Of a DNA stretch of 12,844 nucleotides, positions 1-6,472 are shown piece by piece. The notes beneath the pieces were generated by a model. That model saw only the letters and a program-made list of their open reading frames with translations. It did no database searches and was not told the DNA's origin. The translations under genes were made by a program, and so were the position numbers. This stretch comes from a bacterium (GTDB lineage: Bacteria; Pseudomonadota; Alphaproteobacteria; Rhizobiales; Xanthobacteraceae), in contig JAQSDT010000742.1 of NCBI GenBank assembly GCA_029946075.1, positions 1 to 12,844 of the forward strand, written 5' to 3'. Every line of letters begins with the position of its first letter. Positions within the stretch are counted from its first letter, which is position 1.

Positions 1-1
1 T

Positions 2-361
2 GTCGCGACATCGGATCAACACACGGTCAAGCCGTGGTTCAACGGCAAGATCGATTTTTCACCCCCGGTGGTCGATCTGGCACGCGAGGGATTTCCGCTG
101 GTAGGCGGCCGCGTCGATTACATCGGAGGACGGGTGGTCGCCGCGCTGGTCTACAAGCGGCAATCGCATGTCATCAATCTTTTCGTCTGGCCGGCTGCCA
201 CGGGCAGCACGGCGGCGGCATTGCGACCGGTCACGTCTCGCGACGGCTACAACATCGAAAACTGGAACGCAGCCGGCCTCCATTTCTGGGCCGTCTCGGA
301 TGTAAACGCCGACGATATTTCCCGTTTCCGAAACGCATTCACCCATCGAACCGACAAGTGA
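2..361 (+). CDS. Anti-sigma factor-like transmembrane regulator, C-terminal part (5' end outside window)
   Basis: The reading frame is open from the first bases, so the start lies to the left; 119 C-terminal residues are visible. They carry the segment I recognise from alphaproteobacterial anti-sigma factors of the RsiW/ChrR-like membrane type: HTVKPWFNGK, then SPPVVDLA, then GFPLVGGRVDYI, GGRVVAALVY and HVINLFVWPA, ending in a NIENWNAAGLHFWAVSD-type stretch. In this family a short cytoplasmic N-terminus binds an ECF sigma factor, one membrane helix follows, and this C-terminal part is periplasmic. The N-terminal zinc-binding region and the helix are not in the window, nor is any sigma factor gene. 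A GTG inside the frame at 68 is an internal Val codon, not a likely start, because the conserved block begins upstream of it. The gene converges on the DUF2125 gene with a 28-bp gap. Family assignment is from remembered sequence pattern; the partner sigma factor is unknown. Confidence 0.72.
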   Translation, partial: VATSDQHTVKPWFNGKIDFSPPVVDLAREGFPLVGGRVDYIGGRVVAALVYKRQSHVINLFVWPAATGSTAAALRPVTSRDGYNIENWNAAGLHFWAVSDVNADDISRFRNAFTHRTDK

Positions 362-389
362 TCGAGGAAAGGCATCAGCCTCCCGCGCC

Positions 390-1577
390 TCAAAACAGCG
401 GCGGGACCTGCGCGACTTTCAGTGGCCCGAAGAACACCGCGCCGTCGACGAAGCGCAGCGGGAAGGCGCGGGCTTTCTTGCCCTCCAGCTCCGCTTCCTT
501 GCCGAGCGAATTGATGCCGGCGGTAACACCGGCATTGGCGTTCTGCTTGATGACCTTGCCGAGACCGGGAATCGCCTTGTCGAGCGCGCCGAACAGGTTG
601 TTGAGGTCCTGCGATTTGACGCCCGGCGCAACGCGATCGAGGGTCGCCTGCGGCACCCCCTCCTCGAGCAATTTTTCCAGACCCAGCGCAGGAATCACCC
701 GCTCGATCCCCGCGACCGTCATCTGCAGCTCGCCGTTGATCTGTCCCTGCGCGTTGAGGCTGAGCTTGCCCGCGGCGACCGAGATCAGGTCGCCCTGCTG
801 AATCCGGGAGCGCACGATCTCGACATGCCCGCCGGCGGCCTGCATTTCGCGGAAACGCTCCGGCCACGGCTTCGGCGAAAAATCCTTCAGGCCGGCGAGT
901 CGGGTCTGAATGTCCGCCTTGAACGGCGTGGCCAGCAGCGGATGCACTTCCTGGACGCTGCCATCGGCAATCTGCAGCACGGTCTCGATCACGGGACGGT
1001 CGGCGGTCGAGCCTTCGGCGAAACGGCCGTGCAGTTCGACATGACCGGCGCGCGCCAACGGCGTCTGCACCGGGCCCTTGACGCGATCGATCGAGGGATT
1101 GTCGAACACGACCGAGACGCGCTGCGGAATATCGGGCAGGCCGACCACGCTGCTGCGGCCGCTGCTCCAGTTCACCTGCATCGACACCGGCTCGCCGCGA
1201 TCGGCGATGGTCGCCGGCGCCTTGAATTCGGCGATCAGCAGGTTCGGCTGGTAGATTTGCGCAACCACCAGAATCTCGCCGAGCCTGGCGATGAACGGCG
1301 TCTGGGCGCCCGCGGTCTGCGAAATCAGCGCCACGCTGGCGTTGTCGCAGCGGGCCTCGAGGCGGAACGGATACCCGGCGATGCTGTACTTGCCGCAGGA
1401 ATAGACGCGGCCGGCCTGTGCCTCCTGCGCGGCCCACACGCTGGCGCGCACGTTTACTTGCGACGCCGCATAGAACCAGAACCCGCTCCATGCAGCAGCC
1501 GCCACGAGCAGCACGGCAGGCAGGACAAACAGGCGCCACAGCGGGCGCCGGCGCGGCGCGGAGATCATGTCAGGCAT
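390..1577 (-). CDS. DUF2125 domain-containing envelope protein
   Basis: A 395-residue protein of unknown function matching the alphaproteobacterial DUF2125 family. A basic N-terminus (PRRRPLWR) precedes one hydrophobic helix at about residues 17-36, so it should be a signal-anchored protein with a large periplasmic domain. Early in that domain two cysteines, C61 and C77, flank the conserved stretch YSIAGYPFRLEA and could form a disulfide; this pairing is inference. The rest is beta-rich, with repeated statements of small hydrophobic strands, and ends in VDGAVFFGPLKVAQVPPLF, a typical family C-terminus. The ATG at 1577 is preceded by AAAGGA about 5-6 nt away, which supports this start over the internal Met4. 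It is divergent from the ChaC gene, a neighbourhood I recall from other Rhizobiales. No enzymatic motif is visible. Confidence 0.85.
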   Translation of the reverse strand: MPDMISAPRRRPLWRLFVLPAVLLVAAAAWSGFWFYAASQVNVRASVWAAQEAQAGRVYSCGKYSIAGYPFRLEARCDNASVALISQTAGAQTPFIARLGEILVVAQIYQPNLLIAEFKAPATIADRGEPVSMQVNWSSGRSSVVGLPDIPQRVSVVFDNPSIDRVKGPVQTPLARAGHVELHGRFAEGSTADRPVIETVLQIADGSVQEVHPLLATPFKADIQTRLAGLKDFSPKPWPERFREMQAAGGHVEIVRSRIQQGDLISVAAGKLSLNAQGQINGELQMTVAGIERVIPALGLEKLLEEGVPQATLDRVAPGVKSQDLNNLFGALDKAIPGLGKVIKQNANAGVTAGINSLGKEAELEGKKARAFPLRFVDGAVFFGPLKVAQVPPLF

Positions 1578-1744
1578 ACGGGTCCTTTGGCGGTCGATTT
1601 TGTCAAATGTAAGCGCCCCGCCATCACAACGAAAGGCGTTGAATTCACTTCGCTTTGAAGCATGCTTCTGCTAGAGCCCGGCCCTGATTTGAACAAGGCC
1701 CGGACGTTGTCTTTTCCGGCCCCCAGCAACGCATCCAGCGCCCG
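1578..1744. promoter_or_regulatory. Divergent intergenic region between DUF2125 and chaC genes
   Basis: These 167 bp should hold outward promoters for both flanking genes, because the genes are divergent. No convincing -35/-10 pair can be chosen by eye. The AAAGGA ribosome-binding site of the DUF2125 gene lies at its left edge. A perfect 12-bp palindrome, GAAGCATGCTTC, sits at 1657-1668 and could be an operator or a chance hit. No good Shine-Dalgarno sequence is seen just before the chaC ATG at 1745. Confidence 0.4.
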
Positions 1745-2341
1745 ATGTCCTCAATCACGCTGCCAGATACTGAATTCTCGCCCGGCGACCTCTGGGTGTT
1801 CGGCTACGGCTCGCTGATGTGGCGTCCCGGTTTCGAGTTCATCGAGCGGGTTCCGGCGCGGCTGATCGGCGAACACCGCGCGCTCTGCGTCTACTCGTTC
1901 GTGCATCGTGGTACGCCGGAAAAGCCCGGCCTCGTGCTCGGCCTCGATCGCGGCGGTGCCTGCCGCGGCATCGCCTTCCTCGTCGCCGAGAAGCACCGCA
2001 CCGCCACAATCGCCTATCTGCGCGAGCGCGAGCAGGTCACCTCGGTCTATCGCGAAGTGAAGCGCTCGGTGTGGCTGGAGAACGAGGCGCGCCAGCGCGT
2101 CAGCGCCCTCGTCTACGTGGTCGACCGCGGCCATGTGCAATATGCCGGCCGGCTGTCGCCGGCGGACCAGCTGCGCCACGTGCTGCAGGGCCACGGCCAG
2201 TCCGGCATCAACCGCGACTACGTGCTGGCGACCGTGAAGGCGATCGAGGCGGAAGGTTTTCGCGATCAGCAGCTGCACCGGCTGGCGACGATGCTGCATG
2301 ACCAGCATGTGGCCCCCTCTTCCGGGGACGATTTGCGCTGA
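1745..2341 (+). CDS. chaC: ChaC-type gamma-glutamylcyclotransferase
   Basis: A 198-residue cytoplasmic protein of the ChaC branch of gamma-glutamylcyclotransferases. Members of this branch cleave glutathione to 5-oxoproline and Cys-Gly. The substrate-binding loop signature of the fold is clear near the N-terminus: VFGYGSLMWRPGF at residues 18-30. E96, in AYLREREQV, aligns with the catalytic acid of the family (the Glu in the YL-x2-RE pattern of eukaryotic ChaC proteins). The order of blocks, including RGTPEKPG (residues 55-62), GACRGIAF and a late GINRDYV, also fits. Length is normal for bacterial ChaC. The start lacks a strong ribosome-binding site, so a start shift of a few codons is possible. 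It ends 13 bp from the stop of the oppositely oriented YdcF-family gene. Glutathione turnover is inferred from family; no assay-level specificity can be read from sequence. Confidence 0.9.
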   Translation: MSSITLPDTEFSPGDLWVFGYGSLMWRPGFEFIERVPARLIGEHRALCVYSFVHRGTPEKPGLVLGLDRGGACRGIAFLVAEKHRTATIAYLREREQVTSVYREVKRSVWLENEARQRVSALVYVVDRGHVQYAGRLSPADQLRHVLQGHGQSGINRDYVLATVKAIEAEGFRDQQLHRLATMLHDQHVAPSSGDDLR

Positions 2342-2354
2342 TCGGTACGACCAA

Positions 2355-3068
2355 TCAGTTTACCTGCGCGGTCGCGGGCCGACGCGGCGCGGGCGAGAGT
2401 TGATCGGACGTTTCAGGCATCAGGTCGATGCCGAAATCTTCCAGCCGCACGCGCACCTCCGCGGCGACGAATTTCGCATATTCGGACAGCAGCAACCGCA
2501 GCGTCGTACTGCTGGTCCACCAAGGCTCTTCGCGCCATCTGTCGCCGACGACAGAGAACGGAATCAGCGTCACATCCGGCATCGCGTGCGACAGCTCTAC
2601 GATCGCGCGCGGCATATGGTAGTTCGACGTCACCACGATCAGCGATTTGAAACCGCGGTCGTGGACCCAGCGCCGGGTTTCGGCGGCGTTGCTGCGGGTG
2701 TTGACGGCGGAGCGGTCGAGATCGACGCAGCAGCCGAGCAGCGACGACTGGTTGTCGGGCAGCGAGCGCGAAATATCGCTCGGCGCGCTGGCCGGATGCA
2801 CGCCGGAAATCAGCAGCCGCTTGCCGTAGCCGCCGGCGAGCAGCTCCATCGCGTCCGACACGCGGGACGAGCCGCCGGTCAGCACCACGATGCCATCGGC
2901 ATTGCGCGCCGGCGCGATCTCGACCCCGCGCAATTGCGACAGGAACGCGATGAAACCAACCGCTGCGCCGACGAAGGCCAGCGCCATGCCGCCGACAATA
3001 GTCGCACGCAGCCAGCCTCGCGGCTTGGCTGGCTTGTTCTGCGACCTGTCGTGCAACGGCGAAATCAT
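2355..3068 (-). CDS. YdcF/SanA/ElyC family (DUF218) membrane protein
   Basis: A 237-residue protein with a basic N-terminus, one transmembrane helix at about residues 22-44 and a DUF218 domain. The domain shows DGIVVLTGGSSR (58-69), then RLLISGVH (84-91), SNAAETRRW and the hallmark LIVVTSNYHMPRAIVE. SanA and ElyC of this superfamily are linked to envelope integrity and peptidoglycan or undecaprenyl-lipid metabolism in enterobacteria, but the enzymatic activity is unsettled, and transfer of function to this protein is inference. A longer frame reaches an ATG at 3149, but that codon lies inside a 16-bp tandem repeat and would add low-quality residues (GLGLG). I therefore choose the ATG at 3068, which has GGGGAGAGGA upstream, although the 12-nt spacing is long. 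It follows ftsX on the same strand after 148 bp and may be co-transcribed with ftsEX. Confidence 0.85.
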   Translation of the reverse strand: MISPLHDRSQNKPAKPRGWLRATIVGGMALAFVGAAVGFIAFLSQLRGVEIAPARNADGIVVLTGGSSRVSDAMELLAGGYGKRLLISGVHPASAPSDISRSLPDNQSSLLGCCVDLDRSAVNTRSNAAETRRWVHDRGFKSLIVVTSNYHMPRAIVELSHAMPDVTLIPFSVVGDRWREEPWWTSSTTLRLLLSEYAKFVAAEVRVRLEDFGIDLMPETSDQLSPAPRRPATAQVN

Positions 3069-3122
3069 GCGGCCCGGTGATCCTCTCCCCGCGCATTTTA
3101 TTACGTTTTGGAACGAAGCGTT

Positions 3123-3218
3123 AGTCCGGCCAAGACCCAATCCGGCCAAGGCTCAGTCCCGCCAAAGCTCCGTGCCGCCAAGACTCCGTACCGCCAAGAC
3201 TCCGTACCACCAAGGCTC
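3123..3218. repeat. Six tandem copies of a degenerate 16-bp unit
   Basis: Six head-to-tail 16-bp units are visible, at 3123, 3139, 3155, 3171, 3187 and 3203. The consensus on the plus strand is close to CGTACCGCCAAGACTC. Units 4 and 5 differ by one base, and the outer units are more diverged. All keep a CCAA core followed by a C-rich end (gCTC or aCTC). The period is not a multiple of three. The array overlaps the ftsX stop codon by two bases and lies in the 148-bp gap before the YdcF-family gene, so it would be transcribed if ftsEX read through. There are no spacers, so it is not a CRISPR array. Confidence 0.9.
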
Positions 3219-4188
3219 AATCGATATCGTCGAGCGTGGCGAACAGCGTGCGCCGCGAGGCCCAGGCGGTGATCGCGGCGATCAGCACGGCCTGCACCGC
3301 CAGCACCAGGTAGCCCGACGGCGGCAGCGAGAAGGTGCCGAGCAACGCTGCGAACTGGTCGCCGACCGGCGTGCCGGAGAACCAGCCGGCGATCGATTCG
3401 GAGAAGCCGAACCCCAGCATGGCGGCGCCGCCGCCGATCACGCCGCCCTCCAGGCCAAGCCTCAGAAAATGCCGCAGGAAACGGTTGGCAATGTAGGTGT
3501 CGCCGGCGCCGACGAAGTGCAGCACTTCGACGATCGGCCGGTTCGCCGCCATCGCGCCGCGCGTGGCGAAGGAGACCGAAATGATCGTCGCGACGATCAC
3601 CAATGCGAGGATGCCGATGCCGGCGAACACGGTGGCGCCGGTCATCGAACGCATGCGCTCGATCCAGGCGCGATGATCGTCGACGCTGGCCGACGGGGCG
3701 ACCTGCGATACGGATTTACGCAGCGCGGCAAGGTCGAGCGTGGTGCCAGGCTGGACGCGCGCGACGATGACGCGCGGCACGGGCAACTGGTCGATCGACA
3801 GGCCGCTGCCGAGCCAGGGCTCCAGCAGTTTGGCCGAATCGTCCTTGCTGAACGGCTTGATCTGGACGACGCCGGGCTGCGTCCGCATCGCCTCCGCCGC
3901 CGCCGCCGCATCGCGGTCGAGGTCGCGGCCCGATGCGGGGCGCACCTGCACGGTGATTTCGCTTGCGACTTCCGATTGCCACTCCGCCGCCGAGGCGCTG
4001 ACCAGCAGCACGGCGCCGGTCGTGATCGAGGCGAGGAAGGTCATGATCGCAACCACGGCGACCAGCGCGCGGCCGGAGATCGAGGCGCGCGGCACGATCG
4101 GCGACATGTTGCGCGCCTGCGCCGGCACCTGCGGACGCTCGTTGCCGAGGTCCACCAGCGGCTTGTGCTCGTCACCGGTCCTACTCAT
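3217..4188 (-). CDS. ftsX: Cell division protein FtsX (ABC transporter permease-like subunit)
   Basis: A 323-residue membrane protein with FtsX topology: a cytoplasmic N-terminus, TM1 at about 41-65, a periplasmic domain of about 120 residues, TM2 at about 186-206, TM3 at about 243-262 and TM4 at about 293-311. FtsX does not transport a substrate; with FtsE it passes ATP-driven conformational change across the inner membrane to peptidoglycan hydrolase activators at the septum. The segment after TM2, with NRPIVEVLHFVGAGDTYI (217-234), is the conserved cytoplasmic coupling region of this family. The ATG at 4188 overlaps the end of ftsE by 8 bp, implying translational coupling. The stop at 3217 touches a 16-bp tandem repeat. 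The periplasmic partner cannot be identified from this window. Confidence 0.95.
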   Translation of the reverse strand: MSRTGDEHKPLVDLGNERPQVPAQARNMSPIVPRASISGRALVAVVAIMTFLASITTGAVLLVSASAAEWQSEVASEITVQVRPASGRDLDRDAAAAAEAMRTQPGVVQIKPFSKDDSAKLLEPWLGSGLSIDQLPVPRVIVARVQPGTTLDLAALRKSVSQVAPSASVDDHRAWIERMRSMTGATVFAGIGILALVIVATIISVSFATRGAMAANRPIVEVLHFVGAGDTYIANRFLRHFLRLGLEGGVIGGGAAMLGFGFSESIAGWFSGTPVGDQFAALLGTFSLPPSGYLVLAVQAVLIAAITAWASRRTLFATLDDID

Positions 4189-4840
4189 AGATGTGCAGCC
4201 GTCCCTGATGCAGCACCAGGCGGCGCGCCTCGTACTGGTCCATCAGCGTGATGTCGTGGGTCGCGATCACGACCGCGGTGCCCGACTTGTTCAGCTCGAT
4301 GAACAGCCGCAGCAGGCGGCGCCCGAGCGTCGGATCGACGCTGCCGGTGGGCTCGTCCGCCAGCAGCAATTGCGGCCGCGAGATCACCGCGCGCGCAATC
4401 GCCGCGCGCTGCTTCTCGCCGCCGGAAAGAATCGGCGGCAGCGCGTCCATCCGCTCGCCGAGGCCGACCCATCGCAATAGATCGATCACCTCGCGGCGAT
4501 AGCTGGATTCTTCCCGGCCCATCACGCGGAACGGCAGCGCCACGTTCTCATAGGTCGTCATGTGATCGAGCAGGCGAAAATCCTGCAGCACGATGCCGAT
4601 CCGCTTGCGCAGGCCCGCGATCTCGTCCTTGCCGAGCAGCGAGACGTCCTGGCCGAACAGATTGACGAGGCCCCGCGTCGGCCGCATCGAGCCGAACAAT
4701 AATCGCAGCAGCGAGGTCTTTCCGGCGCCGGAGGGGCCGGTGAGGAACTGGAAGGAATGGGCCGGGATCAGGAACGACAGGTCGCGCAAAATCTCCGGGC
4801 CGAGCCCGTACCGCAAACCGACATTTTCGAACCGAACCAA
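4181..4840 (-). CDS. ftsE: Cell division ATP-binding protein FtsE
   Basis: A 219-residue ABC ATPase with all expected motifs when started at the TTG at 4840: Walker A GPSGAGKTS (35-43), Q-loop Q86 in VLQDFRLL, signature LSGGE (138-142), Walker B LLLADEP with catalytic E163, the D-loop GSVDP, and switch H195 in IATHD. It partners FtsX at the division septum. An ATG at 4921 would add 27 residues that look nothing like FtsE. By contrast, the TTG gives the family-standard VRFENVGLRYG start and has a GGAG exactly 6 nt upstream (4847-4850), so I favour TTG. It overlaps ftsX by 8 bp and is divergent from the zinc-ribbon protein gene. Confidence 0.95.
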   Translation of the reverse strand: MVRFENVGLRYGLGPEILRDLSFLIPAHSFQFLTGPSGAGKTSLLRLLFGSMRPTRGLVNLFGQDVSLLGKDEIAGLRKRIGIVLQDFRLLDHMTTYENVALPFRVMGREESSYRREVIDLLRWVGLGERMDALPPILSGGEKQRAAIARAVISRPQLLLADEPTGSVDPTLGRRLLRLFIELNKSGTAVVIATHDITLMDQYEARRLVLHQGRLHIYE

Positions 4841-5034
4841 GCTCAGCTCCGCTCGACATGAACCCTGGCCGGAAACCCGGACCTGACGCAGGCCCCTCGG
4901 GAACGGGCACTCACCGGACAAAACGGTTGTGCGTCCGTTATGGTTTCCGATTCGTTAACGGTCGCTCTGTAGCATCCGCCCAACGCCGCCCCTGACAAGC
5001 CGCCTTTGGCAAAGCCACCCCGGAGATGGGCTCG
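4841..5034. promoter_or_regulatory. Divergent promoter region between ftsEX and the zinc-ribbon/cpdR unit
   Basis: These 194 bp separate two divergent units and should contain outward promoters; this is inferred from layout. A 5-bp inverted repeat, AACGG-N8-CCGTT, lies at 4922-4939. A further AACGG sits in GTTAACGG near 4955-4961, giving three related half-sites within 40 bp. No -10/-35 pair stands out. The right edge holds the GGAG at 5022-5025 used by the zinc-ribbon gene. Confidence 0.4.
4847..4850 (-). promoter_or_regulatory. Ribosome-binding site for the ftsE TTG start
   Basis: On the minus strand a GGAG precedes the TTG codon (4838-4840) by 6 nt, inside GCGGAGCTGAGC. This spacing is ideal and is the main reason for choosing the TTG over the upstream ATG at 4921. 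Confidence 0.75.
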
Positions 5035-5910
5035 ATGCGCATCGTTTGCCCCCATTGTACAACATCTTTCGCGATCAAGCCGGGCACCCTGGGTGCGGCC
5101 GGCCCCACGGTCCGCTGTTCCCGCTGCAAGGAAACCTGGCTGGCCCACCCGGACGACGCGGTCGAGGAAATGGCCGCCGCCGTTCCCGCCATGGCGGAAG
5201 CAAGCCAGCCCGCCGCCAACGATGCCGCCTCGGAATGGGAAGCCCTCGCCCGCGAGGATGCCGACGCCGCCCCCGTCGTCGACAGCCCGTCGATTTCGGC
5301 CGACATGCCGACCGAGAGCGAAGCCGTGCCGCAGGCCGACGACGCCGACTGGGCGACGATCGCGCGCCAGGATGCCGAGCACCACGAGGACATTCCCGTC
5401 ACCAGCCACCGCGAGCGGCTGGCCCGGCTGTTCAGGCTGCCGTCACTGCCGCGGATTCCCTTCATGCCGAGGATCGGCCTGACCACGGCCTGCGCCGCGA
5501 TGGGCGCGCTGGTGCTGGCGCTGATGATCTGGCGCACCGATATCGTTCGCCTGCTGCCGCAGACGGCGCTCTTCTACAAGACGGTCGGGCTCGACGTGAA
5601 CCTGCGCGCGCTGTCGTTCAAGGACATCAAGATCACCAACGAGACCGTGGACGGCAAGCCGGTGCTGGTCATCGAAGGTATGATCGTCGGCGAAAACAAG
5701 AAGGCGGTCGACCTGCCGCGGCTGCGCTTCTCGGTGCGCGACGAGCAGGGCGCGGAGATCTACGCCTGGAACGCGGTGCTGGAACAGCCGGTGCTCAGGC
5801 CCGGCGAACGCGCCTATTTCAAGTCGCGCCTCGCCTCGCCGCCGCCCGAAGGCCGCAATATCGATATACGCTTCTTCAACAAGCGGGATCTGGCCGGCGG
5901 CCACGCCTGA
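5035..5910 (+). CDS. MJ0042-type zinc-ribbon single-pass membrane protein
   Basis: A 291-residue protein that opens with an MJ0042-type zinc ribbon: CPHC at residues 5-8 and CSRC at 28-31, with the conserved W35 just after. An acidic, Ala/Pro-rich, probably disordered linker follows (about 45-125). Then comes a basic stretch (RLARLFRLPSLPRIPF), one transmembrane helix at about 148-166, and a C-terminal domain of about 120 residues resembling DUF3426-like zinc-ribbon partners (GKPVLVIEGMIVGENKKAVDLP, then LRPGERAYFKSRL). The ribbon should therefore be cytoplasmic and the C-terminal domain periplasmic. An ATG lies three codons earlier (5026), but the GGAG at 5022-5025 is 0 nt from it and 9 nt from 5035, so 5035 is preferred. 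It precedes cpdR by 39 bp in the same direction. Function is unknown; a sensory or scaffolding role is a guess. Confidence 0.85.
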   Translation: MRIVCPHCTTSFAIKPGTLGAAGPTVRCSRCKETWLAHPDDAVEEMAAAVPAMAEASQPAANDAASEWEALAREDADAAPVVDSPSISADMPTESEAVPQADDADWATIARQDAEHHEDIPVTSHRERLARLFRLPSLPRIPFMPRIGLTTACAAMGALVLALMIWRTDIVRLLPQTALFYKTVGLDVNLRALSFKDIKITNETVDGKPVLVIEGMIVGENKKAVDLPRLRFSVRDEQGAEIYAWNAVLEQPVLRPGERAYFKSRLASPPPEGRNIDIRFFNKRDLAGGHA

Positions 5911-5949
5911 ACGAAAGCGCCGTTCCGGGGAACGAGAGACAGCCATCCG

Positions 5950-6324
5950 ATGTCACGCGTGCTGATTGCCGACGACGAAGAATCCATGCGCATGCTGGTG
6001 GCCCGCGCCATCGGCCTCGACGGCCACCAGACCGTCACCGCCGAGGACGGCGCCGAGGCGCTCGACATCCTGACCCGCGAAAACGGCGGCTTCGATTTGC
6101 TGCTGACCGACATCCAGATGCCTGTCATGGACGGCATCGCGCTGGCGCTGGCGGCGGCGCGCGATTTTCCCGATTTGAAGATTTTGCTGATGACGGGCTT
6201 TGCCGATCAGCGCGAACGCGCCTCCGGCCTCAACGCCATCGTGCATGATGTGGTGACCAAGCCGTTCTCGGTGGCGGATATCCGCACCGCGGTCGCGGAT
6301 GCGCTGGCGGCTCGGAAGGCTTAG
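5950..6324 (+). CDS. cpdR: CpdR-type single-domain response regulator
   Basis: A 124-residue stand-alone receiver domain with no output domain. The acidic pocket is D8/D9, the phospho-acceptor is D54 in LLLTDIQMPVMDG, the switch Thr is T82 and the conserved Lys is K104 in TKPF. The stretch TGFADQRERASGL followed by VHDVVTKPF is characteristic of alphaproteobacterial CpdR. In Caulobacter, unphosphorylated CpdR primes ClpXP to degrade PdeA and other substrates and helps place the protease at the pole; the CckA-ChpT phosphorelay switches it off. The Sinorhizobium CpdR1 orthologue affects cell cycle and symbiosis. Which of the possible CpdR paralogues this is cannot be told here. The gene lies 39 bp after the zinc-ribbon gene and is probably co-transcribed with it. 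No strong Shine-Dalgarno sequence is seen. The protein ends in ARKA rather than a plain double alanine. Confidence 0.87.
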   Translation: MSRVLIADDEESMRMLVARAIGLDGHQTVTAEDGAEALDILTRENGGFDLLLTDIQMPVMDGIALALAAARDFPDLKILLMTGFADQRERASGLNAIVHDVVTKPFSVADIRTAVADALAARKA

Positions 6325-6345
6325 GGACGCCACGCCACACACCAA

Positions 6346-6451
6346 CTCGTCGTCCTCCGCGAAAGCGGGGGACCCAGTACGCCGCGGCCCTTCGATTCGA
6401 TCGCTAGCTTCTCTGGAATACTGGATCACTCGCTTTCGCGGGTGACGACAG
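6346..6451. repeat. Dispersed intergenic mosaic repeat, copy 1 (about 106 bp)
   Basis: The element lies in the convergent gap between cpdR and the TIGR02302 gene. Each end holds a hairpin. The left one is 6352-6373, a 9-bp stem with one G-T wobble around a GAAA loop. The right one is 6427-6444, a 7-bp stem around TTTC. The outermost bases (GTCGTC and GACGAC) also pair with each other. The core shares two exact blocks with the second copy at 9616-9722: CCAGTACGCCGCGGCC and TCTCTGGAATACTGG. I recognise this as a repeat scattered between Bradyrhizobium genes, though I cannot count copies here. Confidence 0.82.
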
Positions 6452-6472
6452 CAGAGGGCGGCGTGGCAGCGC

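Noticed and set aside
247..1539. A 430-codon minus-strand frame overlapping DUF2125
   Set aside because: It is a frame-shifted shadow of the DUF2125 gene that runs on into the anti-sigma gene; Arg-rich without motifs.
1657..1668. Perfect 12-bp palindrome GAAGCATGCTTC as an operator
   Set aside because: It is in a suitable place but short and unique in the window, so I record it only within the intergenic entry.
3069..3149. N-terminal extension of the YdcF-family protein from the ATG at 3149
   Set aside because: The codon is inside the tandem repeat and the added residues are partly repeat-encoded.
3123..3218. CRISPR-like array
   Set aside because: The units are only 16 bp, contiguous and without spacers, and no cas gene is nearby.
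2890..4251. A 453-codon open frame on the plus strand
   Set aside because: It lies antisense to ftsX and the YdcF-family gene, reads through the 16-bp repeat and has no domain. FtsX on the other strand is unambiguous.
4841..4921. N-terminal extension of FtsE from the ATG at 4921
   Set aside because: The extra 27 residues are unlike FtsE, there is no suitable ribosome-binding site, and the TTG at 4840 has one at ideal spacing.
5046..6248. A 400-codon open frame overlapping the zinc-ribbon and cpdR genes
   Set aside because: It is same-strand but in another frame, spans two real genes and the gap between them, and is Arg/Gly/Ala-rich without motifs.
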